Source: an uncultured cyanobacterium (lineage in GTDB: Bacteria > Cyanobacteriota > Cyanobacteriia > PCC-6307 > Cyanobiaceae). Taken from it: a stretch of 64,000 nt of DNA. Below the pieces are notes generated by a model. That model did no database searches and had not been told where the DNA came from. It saw only the letters and a list, made by a program, of their open reading frames with translations. Position 1 is the first letter of the stretch. Every line of letters begins with the position of its first letter. Below are positions 8,894 to 19,898 of the stretch, piece by piece. Location: contig CAIZQU010000075.1 in the NCBI GenBank assembly GCA_903935205.1, positions 1 to 64,000 on the forward strand, read 5' to 3'. Both the position numbers and the translations under genes were made by a program.

Positions 8894-9142
8894 TCAGAAG
8901 TGGCTTCGTCCGCTGGCGGCTGCGTCGTTAACGACTTGGTATAACTCGCCGATGGTCATGTTGAGGACGATCACTTCGGGCTTGATCCTGGTGCCGCATT
9001 GATGGTTGATTGCATCCGCAAGATCCTCCATCATGTCTTGGTTGCAGAATTGGCCAAGGATCATTTCATTGTCCATGTAATCCCTGGGAATGGCACAGAC
9101 ATCGCTCAGAACCCGGCTCACGGTGTTGCTGTGGTCGTGCAT
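8894..9142 (-). CDS. small acyl-carrier-like protein lacking the carrier serine
   Basis: 82 aa. The helix pattern and the C-terminal MTIGELYQVV (compare the T-V-G-D-L-Y end of acyl/peptidyl carrier proteins) suggest the four-helix carrier fold. The position of the phosphopantetheine serine (D-S-L in carriers) reads NQDM, so no prosthetic group could be attached there. A GGAG motif lies about 11 bases before the ATG, supporting expression. The gene stands alone. Fold assignment is by eye and tentative; calling it simply hypothetical would also be defensible. Confidence 0.55.
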   Translation of the reverse strand: MHDHSNTVSRVLSDVCAIPRDYMDNEMILGQFCNQDMMEDLADAINHQCGTRIKPEVIVLNMTIGELYQVVNDAAASGRSHF

Positions 9143-9309
9143 GGCTGGCTGTCTCCGTTGTCGACTGCTGCTGTTTCAGGGTTTTTTAGGGACGATCGCT
9201 GGCCTTGTCATCGCCTCGGCTCTGGCTCCTGATCCACGGGCTCTGCCTCGCGGTTGATGGTGCCCTTCCCCCAGGCCGGCTTCTGACCGGATGCGGCTGC
9301 CCGGTGCGC

Positions 9310-10617
9310 TCATTCCGGCCACCCCTGGCGGCCGGCCAGGCGTTGCGGTGGCGGTTCCGGCTCCAGCCCGGCCCTTGCGGATCGGCTGGCTGGCAGCAGC
9401 GGCTGCGCCTCCTCCGCCGGCATCAGTGCGGCTGGCTGGCCTGCCCTGGGTTCCAGCGCAGGGGCCTGTGGTTGAGCTGGTTCGGCCACCGCAGGTTGCG
9501 CCTCCCCTGCCTTGGCGTTCCCGGTCTCGACGACCGCCGTCTCCCCGTTCCCACCCAGCCAGGGTTGGGTCTTGGCGGGAGCGATCCCTGGGGCCAGGCT
9601 TTCGGCGTGCTCCGGCTTCGCATCCGCGGGGGCTGGCCGCTGATGCTCCGTTCCAGGCGGCCCTGATGAGGGGCGCCGTTCTGGACGCTGGGGCTGTCTC
9701 TGCTCCTGGTCCGCCTCGTGGGGATCCGTGCCCCGTGGGTGGGCTGCCGCCATCGCGGATACCGCCGCAGCCGGTTGATCGCCAGCGGCCGGCAGGGTCA
9801 GCTCTGGATCGATCGCCGCCAGGGGCGTCAGCACAAAGGCCCGTTGACGCAGCCGCGGATGGGGCAGCTGCAGCTCGGGCAGGTCCAGCTGCTGGGGGCC
9901 GCACCAGAGCAGATCGAGATCGAGGCTGCGGGGACCCCAGGGCTCGCTCCGCACCCGCCCGAAGCGCTGCTCCAACCGCTGCAGCCGCCGCAGCAGCACC
10001 AGGGCCGCCGTGGCGCTCGGCTCGACCCCGGCCTGGGGGATGGCCTTGCCGATCGCGCTTCGCCCTGCCCCTGGCGGCGCTCCGGCAAGCCCCGGCCGGT
10101 CGGCGGCAGACGGTGGGGGGCCGCCATCGATCACCACCACGGCATTGAGGTAATCGGGTTGTCCCGCCGGACCTCCCACCGGCGCGGTGCGGAACAGCGG
10201 CGACCAGCGCAGCCGCGGCCCGGCGCTCCGCTCCGCGCCATCGCTGGCGCACTCCCCACCGCCATCGCTGGCGTACCCATCGCGATGGCCCAGGCCCAGG
10301 CCCAGGCCCAGGCCCAGGCCCAGGCCCATGCCAAGGCCCATGCCAGGGCCAGGCCCATCGCCGGCCCCATCGCCCCGATCCTGATCCACCCCAAGCCCCG
10401 GAGCCCGGTCGGGCCCCAGCACCAGCTCCATCCACCAGCTGCGCAGCTCCGCCGCCAGCAGCGGCCGCACCGCCAGCAGCGTGGCCAGCGGATCCCCCAG
10501 ATTCGCCCCCAATGCCACCGCCACCGAACCGCTCCCCTGCGCCAAGCCCGGCTGGCGCCGCTGCTCCCCGGGTCGGGGCTGGCCTGGGCGCCCGGATGCT
10601 GAATCGATCTGCTGCAT
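9310..10617 (-). CDS. folK: 6-hydroxymethyl-7,8-dihydropterin pyrophosphokinase with insert and long tail
   Basis: HPPK transfers pyrophosphate from ATP to 6-hydroxymethyl-dihydropterin in folate synthesis. The core is recognised by VAVALGANLGDP near residue 32, then SPLFRTAPVGG, QPDYLNAVV and the signature WGPRSLDLDLLWCG. At 435 aa it is more than twice the usual 160-200. A Gly/Asp-rich insert of about 60 residues (including seven Leu-Gly-type repeats) sits between the first strand region and SPLFRT. After about residue 270 there is a Pro/Gln/Glu/Ala-rich tail of about 160 residues with no recognisable domain. The gene is last in a minus-strand operon, 16 bp after the preceding small gene. 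Confidence 0.85.
   Translation of the reverse strand: MQQIDSASGRPGQPRPGEQRRQPGLAQGSGSVAVALGANLGDPLATLLAVRPLLAAELRSWWMELVLGPDRAPGLGVDQDRGDGAGDGPGPGMGLGMGLGLGLGLGLGLGHRDGYASDGGGECASDGAERSAGPRLRWSPLFRTAPVGGPAGQPDYLNAVVVIDGGPPPSAADRPGLAGAPPGAGRSAIGKAIPQAGVEPSATAALVLLRRLQRLEQRFGRVRSEPWGPRSLDLDLLWCGPQQLDLPELQLPHPRLRQRAFVLTPLAAIDPELTLPAAGDQPAAAVSAMAAAHPRGTDPHEADQEQRQPQRPERRPSSGPPGTEHQRPAPADAKPEHAESLAPGIAPAKTQPWLGGNGETAVVETGNAKAGEAQPAVAEPAQPQAPALEPRAGQPAALMPAEEAQPLLPASRSARAGLEPEPPPQRLAGRQGWPE
10287..10328. repeat. hexanucleotide repeat (ggccca)x7 inside folK
   Basis: Seven perfect ggccca units, followed by degenerate copies to about 10354. On the folK strand it encodes alternating Gly and Leu. As the unit is a multiple of three, slippage would change repeat number without breaking the frame. 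Confidence 0.95.
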
Positions 10618-10633
10618 CGCCGCGGCACCCGCC

Positions 10634-10891
10634 TCAGCCCAGCCGCACCTGCCGCTCCTCCCGCACCTGTACGGGGATCTCCAGATGGGAGCGGCCGATC
10701 ATCTGCGGGCCATCCACCGAAAAGATCCGCGCCTCGATGCCGAACTCGCGGAAGGCGTTCTCCAGCTCCTGGATCAAGGCCTTCTCCACCTGCGCCTCCG
10801 CATCGACCACCTTGCCGATCAGACGGCTGCCCAGGGGGCCGATCCGCTGCCGCACCACATCCCGCGCATTGGTGACCTCGATGACCAGCAC
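10634..10891 (-). CDS. conserved hypothetical protein, 85 aa
   Basis: 85 aa from a GTG start. It has a compact alpha/beta composition (MLVIEVTNARDVVRQRIGPL, then a helix with EAQVEKALIQELENAF, then two strand-like segments), and looks like a well-folded cytosolic protein. It lies 16 bp upstream of folK and 84 bp downstream of the DUF3181 gene, all on the same strand, so it is probably co-transcribed. I cannot name the family. Confidence 0.7.
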   Translation of the reverse strand: MLVIEVTNARDVVRQRIGPLGSRLIGKVVDAEAQVEKALIQELENAFREFGIEARIFSVDGPQMIGRSHLEIPVQVREERQVRLG

Positions 10892-10975
10892 GGCGTCTCG
10901 GCGGTGGTGGTCACCCTATCGGCAACCGAGGCCCCCACTGGCCTGATTGCTGCCAACCGGAACGTTCGTGCACCC

Positions 10976-11263
10976 TCAGGCGTAGGGCTGGAGCAGATCC
11001 TCCAGGTCCCGCAGCTGGCCCGGGGGCACCAGCCGCGCCAGCGGCAGCCTTGTGCCGCCTCCGCCGATCGGCACCTGCACCGCCTCCAGCGCCTGGCGGG
11101 CGCAGACGGAAGCGCCCTGGTCGAGCCGGGCTGCGCATTCGCAGGCCAGGGTGTCGGCCAGGCCCGCATCACCCAGATACAGATGCCAGCTCGCCACCTG
11201 CACGTACAGGCGATCGGCGATGGCCCGGGTCAGGTCTTCGAGATCCTGGGCGGTGAGGCTCAT
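10976..11263 (-). CDS. DUF3181 family protein
   Basis: 95 aa. The start LTRAIADRLYVQVASWHLYL-GDAGLAD is typical of the small cyanobacterial DUF3181 family, whose function is unknown. The ATG overlaps the TGA of the upstream membrane-protein gene by 4 bp, implying translational coupling. Second gene of the four-gene operon ending in folK. Confidence 0.85.
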   Translation of the reverse strand: MSLTAQDLEDLTRAIADRLYVQVASWHLYLGDAGLADTLACECAARLDQGASVCARQALEAVQVPIGGGGTRLPLARLVPPGQLRDLEDLLQPYA

Positions 11264-11499
11264 GGTTCGGGCTGGGGCCGCTGCAACACCACCACGCTGG
11301 CATGCACCAGCAACAGCGCCCCCCAGCCGAGGGTCAGCCAGGCCAGATGGGTCCAGGGGTGGCGGATCCCCTGCACGAACCAGAGGCCGCTGTTCAGGGC
11401 CGCGAACAGCATCGCGTGCAGCGTCAGGTTGACGATCCGCGCGAAGTGGCGGTAGGTGGGATCGGTGGGATCGGCGGGGCCGTACCAGCGGATCGGCAT
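11260..11499 (-). CDS. small two-transmembrane protein
   Basis: 79 aa with two hydrophobic helices (about 27-46 and 51-70) separated by a short turn containing RHPWTH. The N-terminus is polar (MPIRWYGPADPTDPTYRHFA). It is the first gene of the folK operon and overlaps DUF3181 by 4 bp. No family is recognised, but the layout resembles a 2TM-domain membrane protein. Confidence 0.75.
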   Translation of the reverse strand: MPIRWYGPADPTDPTYRHFARIVNLTLHAMLFAALNSGLWFVQGIRHPWTHLAWLTLGWGALLLVHASVVVLQRPQPEP

Positions 11500-11591
11500 C
11501 GGGGCGCGGCCCTCCTCGGCTCTGCCGGCGACGCTAACCGGCTCGGCTCGGTTGACGGATGGGCCCCCGATGGGCTCTGATGAGTTGGCAG

Positions 11592-11665
11592 GCGCTTGTA
11601 GCTCAGCGGATTAGAGCATCTGACTACGGATCAGAGGGTCGGGAGTTCGAATCTCTCCAAGCGCG
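11592..11665 (+). tRNA. tRNA-Arg (anticodon ACG)
   Basis: 74 nt cloverleaf: acceptor GCGCTTG/CAAGCGC, D arm GCTC...GAGC, anticodon stem TCTGA/TCAGA with loop CTACGGA (anticodon ACG, read as ICG), T arm GGGAG-TTCGAAT-CTCTC with one G-U pair, and discriminator G. CCA is not encoded. It reads CGU/CGC/CGA arginine codons. Confidence 0.96.
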
Positions 11666-11672
11666 TCCTTCC

Positions 11673-11697
11673 AGCCACCCCACGGGGTGGCTTTTTT
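11673..11697 (+). terminator. rho-independent terminator after tRNA-Arg
   Basis: An 8-bp stem AGCCACCC/GGGTGGCT with a CACG loop is followed directly by six T residues, 8 bp after the tRNA. A textbook intrinsic terminator. Confidence 0.92.
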
Positions 11698-12018
11698 GTT
11701 GGGCCTTGCGGCGGGTCTCATCGATCCTTCGCCGCCCGGCCCGGTCGCCACAACCGCTGCCGCGCCTCCGCTGGCGGCGCTCAGAGCGGGCCCCGGGCCA
11801 AGGGCCGCTCGTCCGCTCGTCGCCCCGCCCGCTCCCGGCTCCCGGGCACCCCGCTCCGGTGCGCAGGCCGGCACAGGGCCAGGCCAGGGGCCTGCGCAGC
11901 CCTGCCGTTTCCGTACGATCAGGCCGGAGCTTGCCGAACGGGCCTCAGCCCGGTGACCCCGGCCATCCGAACGGCGGCCCACCGCCATCCCCATCCCAGC
12001 TTTCCCATCGCCGCTCCC
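11698..12018. other. glyA upstream region
   Basis: About 320 bp, very G+C rich, between the tRNA terminator and glyA. A tacgat near 11914 could be a -10 element, but no matching -35 is evident. No gene is supported. Confidence 0.4.
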
Positions 12019-13317
12019 ATGGCCGCCTCCTCTCCGTCGTCACTGGCCGCGATCGATGCGCCCCTGGCCCAGTCCGACCCCGCCATCGCCGCCCTGATCG
12101 GCCAGGAGGAGAACCGTCAGGAGACCCACCTGGAGCTGATCGCCTCCGAGAACTTCGCCTCCCGCGCCGTGATGGAGGCCCAGGGCTCGGTGCTCACCAA
12201 CAAGTACGCCGAAGGCCTGCCCGCCAGGCGGTACTACGGCGGCTGCGAATTCGTCGACGGTATCGAGGAGCTGGCGATCGAGCGCGCCCGGCAGCTGTTC
12301 GGCGCCGCCTGGGCCAACGTGCAGCCCCACAGCGGCGCCCAGGCCAACTTCGCCGTGTTCCTGGCCCTGCTCCAGCCCGGCGACACGATCCTCGGCATGG
12401 ACCTCAGCCACGGCGGCCACCTCACCCACGGCTCGCCGGTCAATGTCAGCGGCAAGTGGTTCAAGGCCGTCCACTACGGCGTCGATCCCGAAACCCAGCA
12501 GCTCAATTTCGCCTCCATTCGCCAGCTGGCCCTGGAGCACCGCCCGAAGCTGATCGTCTGCGGTTACTCCGCCTACCCCCGCAGCATCGACTTCGCCGCC
12601 TTCCGCGCCATCGCCGATGAGGTGGGCGCCTACCTGCTGGCCGACATGGCTCACATCGCCGGCCTGGTGGCGGCCGGTCTCCACCCCAGCCCCATCCCCC
12701 ACTGCCATGTGGTCACCACCACCACCCACAAGACCCTGCGAGGCCCCCGCGGCGGCCTGATCCTCTGCGGTGACGCCGATTTCGGCAAGCAGTTCGACAA
12801 GGCCGTCTTCCCCGGCACCCAGGGCGGCCCCCTCGAACACGTGATCGCCGCCAAGGCCGTGGCCTTCGGTGAAGCCCTGCAGCCCTCCTTCCGGGCCTAC
12901 AGCGAGCAGGTGATCCTCAATGCCCGCGCCCTGGCCGCCCGCCTGATCGAGCGCGGCATCGCCGTGGTCAGCGGCGGCACCGACAACCACCTGGTGCTGC
13001 TCGATCTGCGCAGCATCGGCATGACCGGCAAGGTGGCCGACCTGCTCGTCAGCGATGTCAACATCACCGCCAACAAGAACACCGTGCCCTTCGATCCCCA
13101 GTCGCCCTTCGTGACCAGCGGCCTGCGGCTCGGCACCGCCGCCTGCACCACCCGGGGGTTTGATCAGGGCGCCTTCGTGGAGGTGGCCGATGTGATCGCC
13201 GATCGCCTCCTCAATCCCGAGGACGACGCCATCGAACAGCGTTGCCGCGAGCGGGTGGCCGATCTCTGCCGCCGCTTCCCCCTCTATGGCCGCGAACGTG
13301 CCCTTCAGCACGCCTGA
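12019..13317 (+). CDS. glyA: serine hydroxymethyltransferase
   Basis: 432 aa, the standard length. PLP enzyme interconverting serine and glycine with tetrahydrofolate, central to one-carbon metabolism and, in cyanobacteria, photorespiratory glycine use. Clear family motifs: [10 protein letters not shown], the glycine-rich [26 protein letters not shown], and the PLP lysine motif [14 protein letters not shown]. The ATG at 12019 is preferred; a longer frame reaches 11953 but adds only His/Pro-rich sequence. A hydroxypyruvate-reductase-like gene lies 2.7 kb downstream. Confidence 0.98.
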   Translation: MAASSPSSLAAIDAPLAQSDPAIAALIGQEENRQETHLELIASENFASRAVMEAQGSVLTNKYAEGLPARRYYGGCEFVDGIEELAIERARQLFGAAWANVQPHSGAQANFAVFLALLQPGDTILGMDLSHGGHLTHGSPVNVSGKWFKAVHYGVDPETQQLNFASIRQLALEHRPKLIVCGYSAYPRSIDFAAFRAIADEVGAYLLADMAHIAGLVAAGLHPSPIPHCHVVTTTTHKTLRGPRGGLILCGDADFGKQFDKAVFPGTQGGPLEHVIAAKAVAFGEALQPSFRAYSEQVILNARALAARLIERGIAVVSGGTDNHLVLLDLRSIGMTGKVADLLVSDVNITANKNTVPFDPQSPFVTSGLRLGTAACTTRGFDQGAFVEVADVIADRLLNPEDDAIEQRCRERVADLCRRFPLYGRERALQHA

Positions 13318-13375
13318 AGCCAAAGCCCTTTCTTAACGTGAACGCACCAGGTCAGCCGCTTCCCGCTCCGCTGCC

Positions 13376-14449
13376 GTGACCCTCGCTTACAGCCCCAACG
13401 CGGCGGCGCTCATCACCCTGGTGGTCGCCGGAGCGGTCACGGCCCTGGTGGTGCCCCTGGTTCGTCGGCTCGGCCTGCGCTGGGGCCTCGTCGACCCCCC
13501 CGATCCCCGCAAGCAGCACACCGCCCCGATGGTGCGCCTCGGCGGTGTGGGCATCGTGATGGGCTTCAGCCTCGCCCTTTGCGTCACCTGGCTGGCCGGC
13601 GGCTTCGCCGATCTCGCCCCCGACAAGGATCGCCTGATCTGGACCTCCCTGGCCGGTGCCCTCTGCTACTTCGTGATCGGCCTGGCTGACGACCTCTTCG
13701 CCCTGCCGCCCCTGCCCCGTCTGCTCGGCCAGTTGCTGGTGGCTGCCGTGGTCTGGGAGCAGGGGGTGCGGATCGGCAGCATCGAGCTGCCGTTCGAGGG
13801 CTCCGGCTTCCTCACCCTGCCGCCCCTGCTCAGCCTGCTGGCAACAGTGGTCTGGCTGGTGGGCATCACCAACGCCATCAACTGGCTCGATGGTCTCGAT
13901 GGCCTGGCGGCTGGCGTCAGCGGCATCGCCGCCGTGGCCCTGCTCTCGGTGAGCTTCAGCCTCGCCCAGCCCGCCGCCGGCCTGCTGGCCGCCGCCCTGG
14001 CCGGCGCCTGCCTCGGCTTCCTCCGCCACAACTTCAACCCCGCCCGCATCTTCATGGGCGACGGCGGCTCCTACTTCCTCGGTTTCGCCCTGGCTGCGAT
14101 CAGCATCGTCGGGCCGGCCAAGGGGCTCACCGGCGTCAGCCTGCTGCTGCCCCTGCTGATCCTCTCCCTGCCCCTGGCCGACATGTCGGCGGTGATCATG
14201 GGCCGCCTGCGGGAGGGGCGCTCCCCCTTCTATCCCGACCGCCGCCACCTCCACCACCGCCTGCTGCGCTCCGGCCTCAGCCATCGCCGCACCGTGGTGC
14301 TGATCTATGCCTTCACCCAGTGGCTCGGTGCCCTGGCCCTGGTGCTGGCCAACACCGAAAACCGCTTCCTCTGGCTCACCCTGGCCACCGCCGTGCTGAT
14401 CGCCACGGTCGTGCTCAGCCGTCGCTCCCGCCAGGCGGAGATCCGCTGA
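13376..14449 (+). CDS. MraY/WecA-family glycosyl-1-phosphate transferase
   Basis: 357 aa polytopic inner-membrane enzyme that moves a sugar-1-phosphate from a UDP-sugar to undecaprenyl phosphate, beginning lipid-linked glycan synthesis. Ten or eleven hydrophobic helices are visible. Motifs: DPPDPRKQH after the first helix, the catalytic DGLDGLAAGVS, NFNPARIFMGDGGS, and the cytosolic His loop RRHLHHRLL. The His motif favours the WecA/TagO (UDP-GlcNAc) branch over MraY. GTG start. It lies between glyA and cinA on the same strand. Confidence 0.92.
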   Translation: MTLAYSPNAAALITLVVAGAVTALVVPLVRRLGLRWGLVDPPDPRKQHTAPMVRLGGVGIVMGFSLALCVTWLAGGFADLAPDKDRLIWTSLAGALCYFVIGLADDLFALPPLPRLLGQLLVAAVVWEQGVRIGSIELPFEGSGFLTLPPLLSLLATVVWLVGITNAINWLDGLDGLAAGVSGIAAVALLSVSFSLAQPAAGLLAAALAGACLGFLRHNFNPARIFMGDGGSYFLGFALAAISIVGPAKGLTGVSLLLPLLILSLPLADMSAVIMGRLREGRSPFYPDRRHLHHRLLRSGLSHRRTVVLIYAFTQWLGALALVLANTENRFLWLTLATAVLIATVVLSRRSRQAEIR

Positions 14450-14581
14450 GCCTGCCGGCGGGGCTCTGGCGCCGCATTGCCCACCATGGCCCTCAGGCCC
14501 CGCCCTGGCTCCCGGCCGCCACCGCCGCACTCCAGGCCCCTGCGCGCCGCCTCCACGACCGATCCCCTGCCCCTCCCTCCC

Positions 14582-15925
14582 ATGCAGCCCCCCGCTCCCG
14601 ATCCGGCCTCCGTCCAGGCCGGCCCGCCCCCCGCCGAGGCCCGGGCGGTGGAGGTGCTCTGCATCGGCACCGAGCTGCTGCTCGGCAACATCCTCAACGG
14701 CAACGCCCGCTGGATCGCCGAGCGACTGGCCGGCCTCGGCCTCCCCCATTTCCGCCAGGAGGTGGTGGGTGACAACCGCCAGCGCCTGATCGCCGCCGTC
14801 CGCGCCGCCGCCGGTCGCTGCCGCGTGCTGGTCACCACCGGCGGCCTGGGGCCCACCCCCGATGACCTCACCACCGAGGCGATCGCCGCCGCCTTCGGCG
14901 CACCCCTGGTGGAACATCCCGAGATCTGGGAGGGGATCCGCGCCCGCATCGAGGCCCGCGGCCGGGTGGCGGCCGCCAGCAACCGCCGCCAGGCCTTCCT
15001 GCCCGAGGGCGCCGCCGTGCTGCCCAACCCCACCGGCACCGCCCCCGGCATCATCTGGACCCCCACGCCCACCGATCCCGGTTTCCCGATCCAGCCCGGC
15101 TTCACCGTGCTCACCTTCCCCGGGGTGCCCAGCGAGCTCCACGCCATGTGGCAGGCCACCGCCGAACCCTGGTTGCGGGACGCCCGCCTGGCCCAGGGCG
15201 TGTTCGCCAGCCGCCTGCTGCGCTTCTGGGGTGTGGCCGAATCGACCCTGGCCGAACAGGTGGCCGACCTGCTGGAGGGGGAGAACCCCACCGTGGCGCC
15301 CTATGCCGGCGCCGGTGAGGTGAAGCTCCGCCTCACCGCCCGCGCCGACGACCAGGCCAGCGCCGCCGCCCTGCTCGACCCCCTGGAGGCCGACCTGCGC
15401 CGCCGCACCGGCTCCCTCTGTTTCGGTGTGGATGACGACAGCCTCGCCTCGGTGGTGCTGGCCCGCCTGCGCCAGCGGGGTGAAACCCTGGCGGTGGCCG
15501 AATCCTGCACCGGTGGTGGTCTGGGGGCCGCGATCACCGCCGTGCCCGGTGCCTCCGATGTGTTTCTCGGGGGCGTGATCGCCTATGCCAACGCCCTCAA
15601 GCAAGCCTTGCTCGATGTGCCCGCCAGCCTGCTGGCCGAATCCGGTGCCGTCAGTGATCCGGTGGCTGTGGCGATGGCCGAGGGGGTGCGGCGCCGCACC
15701 GGCAGCAGCTGGGCCCTGGCCGTGACCGGCGTCGCCGGGCCCGGTGGCGGCACCCCGGACAAGCCCGTGGGCCTGGTGCACATCGCCCTGGCCGGTCCCG
15801 ACGGCACGACCAGCTCCCCGGTGCGCTTCGGTGAGAGCCGCGGCCGCGACTGGATCCGCACCCTCACCACCGGCGAAGCGCTCAACCGCCTGCGGCTCGC
15901 CCTGGCCGATCCCGCCTCGCCCTGA
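14582..15925 (+). CDS. cinA: CinA family protein (NMN amidohydrolase / competence-damage protein)
   Basis: 447 aa. The N-terminal MoCF/COG1058 domain (about 20-190) starts at [18 protein letters not shown] and contains [12 protein letters not shown]. The C-terminal CinA/PncC domain (about 290-440) has the amidohydrolase motif [20 protein letters not shown] and [11 protein letters not shown]. The full-length two-domain form hydrolyses nicotinamide mononucleotide and may have ADP-ribose pyrophosphatase activity. The ATG at 14582 starts directly before the first domain. It lies 44 bp upstream of the dehydrogenase gene, probably in one operon. Confidence 0.94.
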   Translation: MQPPAPDPASVQAGPPPAEARAVEVLCIGTELLLGNILNGNARWIAERLAGLGLPHFRQEVVGDNRQRLIAAVRAAAGRCRVLVTTGGLGPTPDDLTTEAIAAAFGAPLVEHPEIWEGIRARIEARGRVAAASNRRQAFLPEGAAVLPNPTGTAPGIIWTPTPTDPGFPIQPGFTVLTFPGVPSELHAMWQATAEPWLRDARLAQGVFASRLLRFWGVAESTLAEQVADLLEGENPTVAPYAGAGEVKLRLTARADDQASAAALLDPLEADLRRRTGSLCFGVDDDSLASVVLARLRQRGETLAVAESCTGGGLGAAITAVPGASDVFLGGVIAYANALKQALLDVPASLLAESGAVSDPVAVAMAEGVRRRTGSSWALAVTGVAGPGGGTPDKPVGLVHIALAGPDGTTSSPVRFGESRGRDWIRTLTTGEALNRLRLALADPASP

Positions 15926-15968
15926 GGGCCCGCCGATCGGCCACGCTGGCTCCAGCCGTTCCACTCCC

Positions 15969-16970
15969 ATGGCCGTCGCCGCCAGCCCCCCGCCTCGCCT
16001 GGTGGTGCTCGATGGCCACACCACCAACCCCGGCGATCTCTCCTGGGAGCCGCTGCAGCGCCTCGGCACCCTCACCGTCCATCCCCGCACCCCGCCGCAG
16101 CTGGTGGCGGAGCGGATCGCGGCGGCCGATCTGGTGATCACCAACAAGACCCGCCTCGGCGCCGCCGAGCTGGCCGCAGCCCCGGAGCTGCGCGGCATCT
16201 GCATGCTCTCCACCGGCTATGACGCCGTCGATGGGGCCGCCGCCGCCGCCCGCGCCATCCCCCTCTGCAACGTGCCCGACTACGGCACCCCCTCCGTCGC
16301 CCAGGCCGTCTTCGCCCTGCTGCTGGAGCTGACCAACCGCACCGGCCACCACAGCGAGCGGGTGCGGCAGGGGGCCTGGAGCGCCAGCCCCGATTTCTGC
16401 TTCTGGGAGGGCAACCTCACCGAGCTGGCGGGGCTCCGCTTCGGGGTGGTGGGCCTGGGGCGGATCGGCCTGGCGGTGGCGACGATCGCCCGCGCCTTCG
16501 GCATGGAGGTGATCGCCCATCGGCGCCGTGCCTCCGTCGGCGGCGAGGCGGCCACCGCTGCCGCCAGCCCCGTCCCCACGGTGGATCTGGCCACCCTGCT
16601 GGCCCGCTGTGATGTGGTCAGCCTCCACTGCCCCCTCACCCCCAAGACCCGCGGCCTGATCAACGCCGAGCGGATCGCCGCGATGAAGCCCGGAGCATTG
16701 CTGCTCAACACCGGCCGCGGCCCGCTGATCGAGGAGGCCGATCTCGCCGCCGCCCTCCACAGCGGCCATCTCGGCGGCGCCGGCCTGGATGTGCTCAGCC
16801 TGGAGCCCCCCGACCCCACCAACCCCCTGCTCCGTGCCCCCAACTGCGTGATCACCCCCCACATCGCCTGGGCCAGCCGCGCCGCCCGCCAGCGGCTGCT
16901 CGCCGCCGTGGCGGCCAACGCCGCTGCGATCCTGGCTGGTGCCCCCAGCCATGTTGTCAACGGCGTGTGA
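15969..16970 (+). CDS. D-2-hydroxyacid dehydrogenase, glycerate dehydrogenase / hydroxypyruvate reductase-like
   Basis: 333 aa NAD(P)-dependent dehydrogenase. The opening VVLDGHTTNPGDLSWEPL is characteristic of glycerate dehydrogenase-type members. The Rossmann motif VVGLGRIGLAVA is near residue 160. The catalytic Arg (NTGRGPLIEE), Glu (DVLSLEPPD) and His (ITPHIAW) regions are all present. It could supply hydroxypyruvate reductase activity in photorespiration, in line with glyA nearby, though substrate cannot be decided from sequence. It is co-directional with cinA. Confidence 0.88.
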   Translation: MAVAASPPPRLVVLDGHTTNPGDLSWEPLQRLGTLTVHPRTPPQLVAERIAAADLVITNKTRLGAAELAAAPELRGICMLSTGYDAVDGAAAAARAIPLCNVPDYGTPSVAQAVFALLLELTNRTGHHSERVRQGAWSASPDFCFWEGNLTELAGLRFGVVGLGRIGLAVATIARAFGMEVIAHRRRASVGGEAATAAASPVPTVDLATLLARCDVVSLHCPLTPKTRGLINAERIAAMKPGALLLNTGRGPLIEEADLAAALHSGHLGGAGLDVLSLEPPDPTNPLLRAPNCVITPHIAWASRAARQRLLAAVAANAAAILAGAPSHVVNGV

Positions 16971-17028
16971 AGTGCTGGCCGGCCGCCCGCCAGGCCAGGC
17001 TTGGCTTGGTGGTTGTGACCCGGTTCCG

Positions 17029-18228
17029 ATGCGGATGCCCCCTTTCCTCAGGCCGAGCGTTCCGGGCGTTCCCCTGCTGGTTCTGGCCTGGGTGGCCGGG
17101 CCGATCCTGCCGCCGACGGCGATCGCGGCGCCTGCTGCCGGCTCCCCTGCTGGTGTGGCGCCATCTGCCGCTGGCTCTCCTGCGATCACGGCCCCTGCCG
17201 CTGGCGCCGACGCCCTGGCTCCGCTGCCCCTGCCCGCCGGCCTGCGCTGGCGGGAGGATCCCCGCCTCGGCGCCCTGTTCCACCAGGCGGGGCTGGGGGG
17301 AACCTTCGTGCTCCTCGATCGCCGCCGCGGCGAGCTGGTGGGCAGCAACCGGGAGCGGGCCCTGAGCCGCTTCACCCCGGCTTCCACCTTCAAGATCGCC
17401 AACAGCCTGATCGGCCTTTCGGTCGGGGCGGTGGCCAGCGTCGACACGGTGCTTCCTTACCGCAGCGACGCGCCACCGTTCAGCCCGGCCTGGGAGAAGG
17501 ACATGGGGCTGCGGGAGGCGATCGTGGTGTCGAACGTGCCGATCTACCAGGAGCTGGCCCGCCGCATCGGCCCGGCCAGGATGCAGGCGGCGATCGACCG
17601 GCTCGACTACGGCAACCGCCAGATCGGCTCCAGGGTCGACAGCTTCTGGTTGCGCGGGCCCCTGGCCATCAGCGCCGTGGAGCAGACCCTCTTCCTCGAT
17701 CGTCTGGCCCGCCAGGCCCTGCCCTTCCCGCAGCAAACCCAGCGGGCGGTGCGGGAGATCACCCTGGTGGAGCGCGGCCCCGGCTGGGAGCTCCACGCCA
17801 AGACGGGCTGGCAGAACGGGCCGAACCCCGGCGTGGGCTGGTGGGTGGGCTGGGTGGAGCGCCAGGGCGTCGTCCAGGCCTTCGCCCTGAATCTCGACAT
17901 CCGCCGGCGCGCCGATGGTGACGCCCGCCAGCGTCTGGGTCGCGCCGCCCTGGAGCTGCTGGGGCTGCTGCCTCCCGCCGCCACCACCTCCACCTCCTCC
18001 ACCTCCACCACCACCACCTCCTCCAACACCTTCACCGTCCCTGCTGCGGCTTCGGCCGCTTCCGCCGGCTCCGCCCATTCCGCCGGCCCTACGCCCGCCG
18101 CCCCAGCCGCTTCCGGCCCTGCGGCCGGCCGCTCCCTCGCCACGCCGGTCGCCCCAGCCGCCACTCCCGCGGCGGCTCCTGTTCCCACTCCCGCCGCCAC
18201 TCCCGCGGTCCCCGCCGCGGTTCCCTGA
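17029..18228 (+). CDS. class D beta-lactamase-like serine hydrolase with Pro/Ala/Thr-rich tail
   Basis: 399 aa. After a signal peptide (about 1-33) and an Ala/Pro linker, the catalytic domain (about 70-315) carries the penicillin-recognising motifs in order: S119-T-F-K122, S168-N-V170, [14 protein letters not shown] (206-219, the OXA-type F-W-L-x-G region) and K258-T-G260. This fits OXA-type class D enzymes better than low-molecular-weight PBPs. The last ~85 residues are Thr/Ser then Pro/Ala-rich and probably unstructured. It could be an exported beta-lactamase or a peptidoglycan-related enzyme. ATG at 17029 gives the signal peptide at the N-terminus. It sits between a dehydrogenase gene and leuC. 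Confidence 0.88.
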   Translation: MRMPPFLRPSVPGVPLLVLAWVAGPILPPTAIAAPAAGSPAGVAPSAAGSPAITAPAAGADALAPLPLPAGLRWREDPRLGALFHQAGLGGTFVLLDRRRGELVGSNRERALSRFTPASTFKIANSLIGLSVGAVASVDTVLPYRSDAPPFSPAWEKDMGLREAIVVSNVPIYQELARRIGPARMQAAIDRLDYGNRQIGSRVDSFWLRGPLAISAVEQTLFLDRLARQALPFPQQTQRAVREITLVERGPGWELHAKTGWQNGPNPGVGWWVGWVERQGVVQAFALNLDIRRRADGDARQRLGRAALELLGLLPPAATTSTSSTSTTTTSSNTFTVPAAASAASAGSAHSAGPTPAAPAASGPAAGRSLATPVAPAATPAAAPVPTPAATPAVPAAVP

Positions 18229-18340
18229 TCCCCGGCCCACCCCCCGCCCACCCTCCTCGCGGAACCCTCCGTGGACCCGTGCTGGGGGAGCGGGCGATGG
18301 GCTCCTAGGCTTGTCTCTTCTTTTAACCTTCCGCCACCGC

Positions 18341-19795
<1,455 letters not shown>

Positions 19796-19898
19796 GGGCC
19801 CGGGCCTGCGCCGCTCTGCCGTTCCCGCCGCGCTCCGCCCTCCCGCTCCGCTGCTTTCCCCCCCTGCCCTGCCCGCGCCTTCCTGCCTGCTGCCACTG

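Noticed and set aside
13352-16213. Very long minus-strand open frame (953 codons)
   Set aside because: Gly/His/Gln-rich antisense shadow of the transferase and cinA genes, typical of high-G+C DNA; no motifs.
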